Made by a program: the position numbers and the translations under genes. The notes below the pieces were generated by a model. The model was not told where the DNA came from. It saw nothing but the letters and a program-made list of their open reading frames with translations, and did no database searches. Of a stretch of DNA of 11,033 nucleotides, positions 7,190 to 11,033 are shown piece by piece. Source of the stretch: Bacillota bacterium. Lineage in GTDB: Bacteria > Bacillota > UBA4882 > UBA10575. How positions within the stretch are numbered: the stretch's first letter is position 1; each line of letters begins with the position of its first letter. The stretch is from assembly GCA_012512605.1 (NCBI GenBank), contig JAAZDX010000178.1, forward strand, positions 1-11,033, read 5' to 3'.

Positions 7190-7660
7190 ACCCCGGAAGC
7201 GTTTGTTGAGACGTTGAAACCTTATGCGAAGACAATCTATGCGGTGTTTGGCATTCACTGGCGGGCGATCCTTGCCCAAGCAGCCCTGGAGACAGGCTGG
7301 CTAAGAAAACCCGTGACCGACTTGGAAACCGGTCGAAACTCTTATAATCTTTTTAACATTAAAGGAGAAGGTCCCGCTGGGAGTGTAAAAGCCTATGACG
7401 AACAGTATATTTACGGACGACCCGTTAAAAGGATCTTTAATTTCCGCGCTTATCATAATTATGAAGAATCCTTCGAAGATTATGCCCGGCTCATTTCGGA
7501 AAACCCCCGATACGCACGGGCAATGGCTGTGGCTGAGGATCCGGAAGCCTTTGTTTACCAGATCCAACAGGCCGGGTACGCCGAAGATCCCCGTTATGCC
7601 CAGAAGTTGATCCAAATCATGCGGAAATACATCCCTGATGAGGAAGAACCGGTTGATTAG
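7187..7660 (+). CDS. Glucosaminidase-domain peptidoglycan hydrolase (FlgJ/GH73-like), no signal peptide
   Basis: It is predicted to cleave the N-acetylglucosaminyl bond in peptidoglycan glycan strands. The whole 157-residue product is one glucosaminidase domain. The catalytic acid Glu35 sits in AQAALETGW (30-38). NSYNLFNIKG (51-60) matches the NNLFGIKA motif. FRAYHNYEESFEDYARLI (86-103) and GYAEDPRYAQKL (130-141) are typical of the C-terminal half. There is no signal peptide, transmembrane segment, LysM or SH3 domain, so secretion would need another route: flagellar export as for FlgJ, holin-type release, or action inside a forespore or lysed cell. No flagellar or phage gene is adjacent, so its role is open. 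It appears to be a single-gene unit, bounded by a terminator upstream and a convergent gene downstream. The acidic tail DEEEPVD is short. Confidence 0.9.
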   Translation: MTPEAFVETLKPYAKTIYAVFGIHWRAILAQAALETGWLRKPVTDLETGRNSYNLFNIKGEGPAGSVKAYDEQYIYGRPVKRIFNFRAYHNYEESFEDYARLISENPRYARAMAVAEDPEAFVYQIQQAGYAEDPRYAQKLIQIMRKYIPDEEEPVD

Positions 7661-7840
7661 GCCGTCGCCCACGCTGACAACCGCCAGGTCACTCGCGCTG
7701 GCCAATTAATTCACGAAGAGAATAATTTGAGACCTGATGAGTGACGATAGTCAAGGCCGTCGGCAGCTGGTCGTTTGTAGCAGTGCCGCGCATATAATTT
7801 ACGGGAATTGGAACCGCGGAAAGCGACAGACTAGTATTCT
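7661..7840. other. 180-nt non-coding region between convergent genes, rich in inverted repeats
   Basis: There is no credible coding region. Possible pairings are GTCACTC 7688-7694 with GAGTGAC 7739-7745; CAGGTC 7685-7690 with GACCTG 7731-7736 (mutually exclusive with the first); TGAC 7742-7745 with GTCA 7750-7753; and a hairpin CGGCA-CTG (7761-7769, G7766 bulged) with CAG-TGCCG (7781-7788). TGGAACCGCGG at 7809-7819 resembles the core of a T-box, and a TATAAT stands at 7793-7798. No stem followed by a T-run is seen in either direction. It may be a small structured RNA, a remnant of one, or chance. Confidence 0.35.
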
Positions 7841-8707
7841 TTAAGGAGAACTGAAGGTTTTATTGGCAAAGAAAATACCAACGCCGCCGATGCCAATGTG
7901 GACCCCGAGGACACCCCCGATTAAATCAATGATGAAGCGGTCAAAGCTGAATCTTTCTTCAATCATAGCTTTAAGTTGTAAGGCGGTTTCAAGATCATCG
8001 GCATGGGCGATGCCGATGATTTGGGATTTAACCTTTGCGCACCGCGCTTCCATGACCGCTAGAATTTTTTCAAGGGCCCGCTTTTTGCCCCGGACTAACT
8101 GCAAAAGCGCGATCCGCCCGTTCTCCACGTGGAGAACGGGTTTTATATTGAGAATATTCCCCATCAAACGGCCGGTTCGGCTGAGCCGTCCGCCGCGGTA
8201 AAGGGCGTCTAAATTATCGACGGTAAAGATGTGTTCCATGTGGGCGGTTTGGTTGGTAACAAACTGAACAATCTCTTCTTTATCGATGCCCGCTTGCGCC
8301 ATCTTGGCCGCCCGCAGAACAACCAGTCCGGTCGCGAAGGATCCGCCTTTACTGTCGATAATGTCGAGGTCAAAGTCGGGGTAACGCTGTTTGACTTCTT
8401 CCGCCATTAAGAGGCTGGTCTGGTAAGTACCGGACATTGCACCAGAAAAAGCAATATAAATACAGCGGTTGCCTTTCTGCGCGTGGTTGAGGAAGGACTC
8501 TTTCATGATCATCGGGTTGACCTGAGCAGTGGTTGGGGTCTGTCCTTCCTTCATCGCTTGGTAAATCTGTTGGGTCGTGATAGTGATGCCATCTAAATAA
8601 TCGGTGTCGTTGAGGAGGATCGAAAAGGGGAGCACCTCAATCTGGTACTCTTCGATATAGTTTTCCGGTAAAGTACAAGCGCTGTCCGTAATAATAATTG
8701 TCTTCAT
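7841..8707 (-). CDS. DegV-family fatty-acid-binding protein
   Basis: DegV/FakB-type proteins bind a free fatty acid in a two-domain fold and present it to the kinase FakA for phosphorylation and use in phospholipid synthesis. They are cytoplasmic. The 288-residue length is normal. Motifs seen: N-terminal IIITDSACTLP (4-14), PTTAQVNP (58-65, family TSQP/TAQP), FSGAMSGTYQ (87-96, family SSxLSGTY), VDNLDALYRGGRLS (163-176) and the C-terminal GVLGVHIGIGGVGIFF (265-280) whose glycine-rich turn closes the lipid site. On the - strand, ATG is preceded by AAGGAG (+ strand 8716-8721) with an 8-nt gap, which fixes the start. No fakA is in the window, and many genomes keep the two apart. It is divergent from metN and convergent with the glucosaminidase gene. 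Ligand specificity cannot be read from sequence. Confidence 0.93.
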   Translation of the reverse strand: MKTIIITDSACTLPENYIEEYQIEVLPFSILLNDTDYLDGITITTQQIYQAMKEGQTPTTAQVNPMIMKESFLNHAQKGNRCIYIAFSGAMSGTYQTSLLMAEEVKQRYPDFDLDIIDSKGGSFATGLVVLRAAKMAQAGIDKEEIVQFVTNQTAHMEHIFTVDNLDALYRGGRLSRTGRLMGNILNIKPVLHVENGRIALLQLVRGKKRALEKILAVMEARCAKVKSQIIGIAHADDLETALQLKAMIEERFSFDRFIIDLIGGVLGVHIGIGGVGIFFANKTFSSP

Positions 8708-8738
8708 CTATGTAGCTCCTTTGCTTCCAGTTAATCTA

Positions 8739-8767
8739 AAATTATCATATCTCTAATGATTATTCAA
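8739..8767 (-). promoter_or_regulatory. Possible degV promoter
   Basis: On the - strand, TTGAAT (+ strand 8762-8767) lies 17 nt from TAATTT (8739-8744). A TG one base before the -10 gives an extended -10 form. An alternative -10, GATAAT (8741-8746), has only a 15-nt spacer. The match is moderate. Confidence 0.35.
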
Positions 8768-8838
8768 TCTTTAGTTCGCACGATCGTTTGTTATCTGGAC
8801 AAGTCTGTAGAAAGCTGGCATCAGGGGAAGAATGGATT

Positions 8839-8852
8839 TAAAATCGATTTTA
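8839..8852. promoter_or_regulatory. Perfect 14-bp palindrome touching the metN -35, candidate operator
   Basis: TAAAATCGATTTTA is its own reverse complement and ends immediately before TTGACA at 8853. The position would let a dimeric regulator block or assist RNA polymerase. It is AT-rich, so it could also act as an UP-like element. The regulator is unknown. Confidence 0.45.
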
Positions 8853-8881
8853 TTGACAGTGCTAGACTAATAAGGTAAAAT
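8853..8881 (+). promoter_or_regulatory. metNIQ promoter, sigma-A type
   Basis: TTGACA at 8853-8858 is a perfect -35. A 17-nt spacer leads to TAAAAT at 8876-8881, which is 5/6 of the -10 consensus. The start of transcription should fall near 8888, giving a leader of about 100 nt before metN. No other gene lies between. Confidence 0.82.
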
Positions 8882-8923
8882 AAACTCTAACTTCTATGTA
8901 TAGTTATTCTCTTTTCCCACATA

Positions 8924-8946
8924 CCCCCTCGACCAGGGGGCTATTT
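8924..8946 (+). terminator. Terminator-like hairpin in the metN leader
   Basis: CCCCCT (8924-8929) and AGGGGG (8935-8940) form a 6-bp GC-rich stem with a 5-nt loop, followed by CTATTT and one more T. The T tract is weak. It lies downstream of the metN promoter and no + strand gene ends upstream, so it is more likely an attenuator or an RNA-stability element than a terminator of a previous gene. Confidence 0.45.
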
Positions 8947-8977
8947 TCAAAAATGGAAGAGGTGGACGCACCCGAAG

Positions 8978-8992
8978 AGGAGGTCCCAGATG
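8978..8992 (+). promoter_or_regulatory. metN ribosome binding site
   Basis: AGGAGGT (8978-8984) lies 5 nt before ATG 8990-8992 and supports this start, which begins six residues before the conserved LDKVTKIY strand. Confidence 0.8.
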
Positions 8993-10048
8993 TCATCAGT
9001 TATGATTGAATTGGATAAGGTAACGAAGATTTATGGACAGGGTGATAAACGTGTTGTCGCCTTGGCGGATGTTAGTTTAGAGATTAAAAAAGGGGAAATC
9101 TTTGGGATTATCGGGCTGAGCGGAGCGGGGAAAAGTACTCTGATCCGCTGTATTAATAAATTGGAAGAACCGCAATCCGGAACGATCCGGTTGGCAGGGC
9201 AAGAGATCACTAAATTAAAGGGGAAAGAACTGCGGGCGGCCCGGCGGAAAATTGGTATGATCTTCCAACACTTTAATCTCCTTTCTTCCCGGACGGTCTA
9301 CCGTAATATCGCTTTTCCTTTAGAAATCAGCGGGGTTAAACCGAAAGAACGGGATGAAAAGGTCCGTTCCTTGATCGAGCTCGTCGGGCTTTCCGATAAG
9401 ATCAATTCCTACCCGTCTGAGCTTAGTGGCGGGCAGAAACAGCGGGTGGGGATCGCGCGGGCCTTAGCGAACAATCCCGAAGTCCTCCTCTGCGATGAAG
9501 CGACCTCCGCGTTGGACCCGGACACGACCAAATCCATTCTGCGGCTACTTCAGGATGTTAACCGCCGTTTTGGGTTGACCATTGTCCTGATCACCCACCA
9601 GATGGAAGTCATCAAAGAGATCTGCGATACCGTTGCCGTTATCGATGATGGCCGCATTGTGGAACAGGGTTCGGTGGTTGAGTTGTTTGCCCATCCCCGG
9701 TCGGCAGCGGCCCGTCGGTTTATGAAGGGGGTATTGCATACGGAGATCCCGTCAGAGATTCAAGAACGGATGGTCGATGATGATCGTCAGGACCAGCACG
9801 GAAAGACGGTCCGGATCTCTTTCATCGGCGGTGTCGCCGGAAAGCCGATCATCTCGTCGGTGATCCGGAAGTTCCATGTAAATGTGAATATTCTCTACGC
9901 GAATCTGGATTTTATTAAAAACACCCCCTTTGGTTCAATTATTGTCGAAGTAACCGGCGACGAAGCCAATGTTGAAACGGCGCTTAAGTACTTGACCGCT
10001 CAGGGGTTAAAATTGGAGGTGCTTGCTGGTGTGGGTCCAGATTCTTAA
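8990..10048 (+). CDS. metN: Methionine ABC transporter ATP-binding protein MetN
   Basis: MetN drives import of methionine (both L- and D- forms in studied systems) through MetI, on the inner face of the cytoplasmic membrane. The 352-residue product shows the full ATPase: Walker A GLSGAGKST (42-50), Q-loop Gln93 in IFQHFNLL, signature LSGGQKQR (145-152), Walker B VLLCDEATSALDP (165-177) and H-loop His203. A C-terminal NIL domain spans about 271-346 (KTVRISFIG ... GSIIVEVTG); this domain binds methionine and shuts down transport when the cell is full (trans-inhibition). The NIL domain and the downstream metI and metQ separate it from amino-acid ABC ATPases of the GlnQ type. Its end overlaps metI by 20 nt, so the two are translationally coupled. 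Confidence 0.96.
   Translation: MSSVMIELDKVTKIYGQGDKRVVALADVSLEIKKGEIFGIIGLSGAGKSTLIRCINKLEEPQSGTIRLAGQEITKLKGKELRAARRKIGMIFQHFNLLSSRTVYRNIAFPLEISGVKPKERDEKVRSLIELVGLSDKINSYPSELSGGQKQRVGIARALANNPEVLLCDEATSALDPDTTKSILRLLQDVNRRFGLTIVLITHQMEVIKEICDTVAVIDDGRIVEQGSVVELFAHPRSAAARRFMKGVLHTEIPSEIQERMVDDDRQDQHGKTVRISFIGGVAGKPIISSVIRKFHVNVNILYANLDFIKNTPFGSIIVEVTGDEANVETALKYLTAQGLKLEVLAGVGPDS
10015..10031 (+). promoter_or_regulatory. metI ribosome binding site inside metN, deciding a GTG start
   Basis: GGAGGT at 10015-10020 is 8 nt before GTG 10029-10031. The in-frame TTG at 10023 is only 2 nt away and too close, so GTG is preferred. Confidence 0.7.
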
Positions 10049-10670
10049 TGCAACCATCGAAACCATATATATGGTTGGGGTGGCTTTGGTCCTCTCTGCC
10101 TTCTTCGGCATCCCCCTCGGGATTTTACTGGTGATCACTGGGCCACGGCATATTAAACCGCTGCCCATCATCCACCGTACGCTTTCGATTGTGATTAATG
10201 TTGGCCGGTCTTTACCCTTTATTATTCTGTTGGTGGCGATCATCCCCTTTACCCGCTGGTTAGTGGGGACTTCCATCGGGACGGCGGGGGCGATTGTTCC
10301 GTTAACGGTTAGTGCGATCCCGTTTATGGCCCGGGTTGTTGAGACGGCCCTTTTGGAAGTGGACTGGGGCGTGATCGAGGCGGCACAAGCCATGGGGGGA
10401 TCAACGGGCCAGATCATTACCAAGGTGCTAATCCCCGAGGCGGTCCCCGGTTTGGTCTTAGGCGTAACGATGGTGGCCGTTAGTTTAATCAGTTACTCGG
10501 CCATGGCCGGCGCGGTTGGCGGTGGTGGACTGGGCGACTTGGCGATCCGCTATGGATACCAGCGTTTCCGGGGCGATATCATGTTCATTACCGTCTTGGT
10601 GCTAGTGGTTATGGTCCAAAGCATACAATCTTTCGGCGGATGGTTGGCGAGCCGGTTAAACCACCGCTGA
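10029..10670 (+). CDS. metI: Methionine ABC transporter permease MetI
   Basis: MetI forms the transmembrane channel dimer of the methionine importer. The 213-residue product is typical (family about 215-220) and very hydrophobic, with about five membrane segments: roughly 12-38, 53-72, 83-105, 140-165 and 185-205. The cytoplasmic coupling helix is visible as the EAA-type motif EAAQAMGGSTGQIITKVLIP (117-136), which docks on MetN. SAMAGAVGGGGLGDLAIRYGYQRF (157-180) is highly conserved in MetI. The start chosen is GTG 10029, two codons inside the longest open frame, because of ribosome-site spacing. It overlaps the last 20 nt of metN; metQ begins 33 nt after its stop. Confidence 0.95.
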   Translation: MWVQILNATIETIYMVGVALVLSAFFGIPLGILLVITGPRHIKPLPIIHRTLSIVINVGRSLPFIILLVAIIPFTRWLVGTSIGTAGAIVPLTVSAIPFMARVVETALLEVDWGVIEAAQAMGGSTGQIITKVLIPEAVPGLVLGVTMVAVSLISYSAMAGAVGGGGLGDLAIRYGYQRFRGDIMFITVLVLVVMVQSIQSFGGWLASRLNHR

Positions 10671-10688
10671 GCAAAAGAGAATAAAGAT

Positions 10689-10706
10689 GGAGGTGGAATT
10701 CTAATG
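10689..10706 (+). promoter_or_regulatory. metQ ribosome binding site
   Basis: GGAGGT (10689-10694) lies 9 nt before ATG 10704-10706. The frame upstream runs back through 10671 to a TGA at 10668 without another start codon, so the N-terminus of MetQ is secure. Confidence 0.78.
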
Positions 10707-11033
10707 GGTAAGAAAAGGTTTCTGGTTGGGTTGTTGTTTCTCATCGGTATCATTCTGGTCAGCCAAACTTTTACGGCCGAGCCCGTCGAATTGAAGGTGG
10801 GCGCTTCTCCCACTCCCCATGCGGGAATTCTGGAGGCGGTTAAGCCGATGTTGGCGGCGGAAGGGATTCAACTACAGATTATCGAGTTTCAAGATTATGT
10901 CCAACCAAATCTGGCCTTGGCGGAAGGCGAACTTGACGCCAATTTTTTCCAACACATTCCCTATCTTGAACAGTTTGCCAAGGATCACCGTTTGGACTTG
11001 ACTTATATTGCGAAGGTACACATCGAACCGATG
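10704..11033 (+). CDS. metQ: Methionine-binding protein MetQ, N-terminal part (3' end outside window)
   Basis: MetQ is the extracytoplasmic receptor that delivers methionine to MetI-MetN. The first 110 residues of about 265-275 are present. After the export segment come the hallmark strings VELKVGASPTPHAGILE (28-44) and DYVQPNLALAEGELDANFFQHIPYLEQF, which match the NlpA/MetQ family and carry the first half of the ligand pocket. The N-terminus is a charged MGKKR followed by a hydrophobic stretch (6-20) and TFTAEP. No cysteine occurs anywhere in these 110 residues, so there is no lipobox, whereas most MetQ proteins are lipoproteins. Ala25 could be a signal peptidase I site, but Phe at -3 is unfavourable, so the segment could stay as a membrane anchor. 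Confidence 0.95.
   Translation, partial: MGKKRFLVGLLFLIGIILVSQTFTAEPVELKVGASPTPHAGILEAVKPMLAAEGIQLQIIEFQDYVQPNLALAEGELDANFFQHIPYLEQFAKDHRLDLTYIAKVHIEPM

Noticed and set aside
7731..7760. Hammerhead ribozyme core (CTGATGAG followed by a TGAC/GTCA hairpin)
   Set aside because: The required GAAA after stem II is replaced by AGG and no cleavage-site helix is seen.
7780..7840. A functional T-box leader
   Set aside because: TGGAACCGCGG is present, but there is no recognisable stem I with specifier loop, no terminator, and no sense-strand gene downstream. It is kept only as an observation.
7863..8201. 112-codon + strand frame starting TTG after AAGGAG
   Set aside because: It is fully antisense to degV, whose protein carries all family motifs. 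The proline/arginine-rich product looks like a frame shadow.
8951..8985. SAM-I (S-box) riboswitch before metN
   Set aside because: AGAGGTGGA (8958-8966) followed by CCCGA resembles the first bases of an S-box, but the rest of the roughly 100-nt core (GGCAACC and later helices) is absent and the ribosome site follows at once.
10023..10028. TTG 10023 as metI start
   Set aside because: It lies only 2 nt behind GGAGGT; GTG 10029 has normal spacing.
10819..11001. 60-codon + strand frame near the window end
   Set aside because: It is out of frame inside metQ, which matches its family along the same stretch.

Overview
The window reads as ordinary chromosomal DNA of a Bacillota (Firmicutes)-type bacterium. 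The evidence is strong AGGAGG-type ribosome sites, GyrB with the PLRGK motif, a DegV protein, an HtrA-RlmH pair (in Bacillus subtilis the yyxA/htrC and yydA/rlmH genes also sit side by side), and a metNIQ operon. GC content looks moderate. MetQ has an N-terminal export segment but no lipobox cysteine. That would be unusual in a single-membrane Gram-positive and hints, by inference only, at a diderm or otherwise atypical lineage such as the Hydrogenispora/Limnochordia area. I cannot name the genus.

Region 1 (1-7005, + strand) looks like one co-directional unit. It runs from gyrB (3' part only) through gyrA, a large coiled-coil protein related to SbcC/YhaN-type SMC-like ATPases, and a membrane-anchored HtrA/DegP-family serine protease, to rlmH (23S rRNA m3-psi1915 methyltransferase). 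The intergenic gaps are 69, 12, 64 and 8 nt. The unit closes with a perfect 13-bp stem-loop terminator just after rlmH. The coiled-coil protein is the least ordinary gene: its sequence aligns with the ATPase head family, but the Walker A and signature motifs are eroded while Walker B remains.

Region 2 (about 7006-7840) holds a single gene for a small glucosaminidase (FlgJ/GH73-like peptidoglycan hydrolase) without a signal peptide. It is preceded by a promoter-like CATATAATA box and a strong ribosome site. It is followed by 180 nt of non-coding DNA with several inverted repeats and a T-box-like string but no clear terminator.

Region 3 (7841-8989): degV, encoding a probable fatty-acid-binding protein, is on the - strand and diverges from the metNIQ operon. 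The divergent intergenic region carries a near-consensus sigma-A promoter for metN (TTGACA-17-TAAAAT), a perfect 14-bp palindrome touching its -35, and a terminator-like hairpin in the short leader. No recognisable SAM riboswitch is present.

Region 4 (8990-11033): metN (ATPase with NIL domain), metI (permease, overlapping metN) and the 5' part of metQ (substrate-binding protein) make up a methionine ABC importer, cut by the window end.
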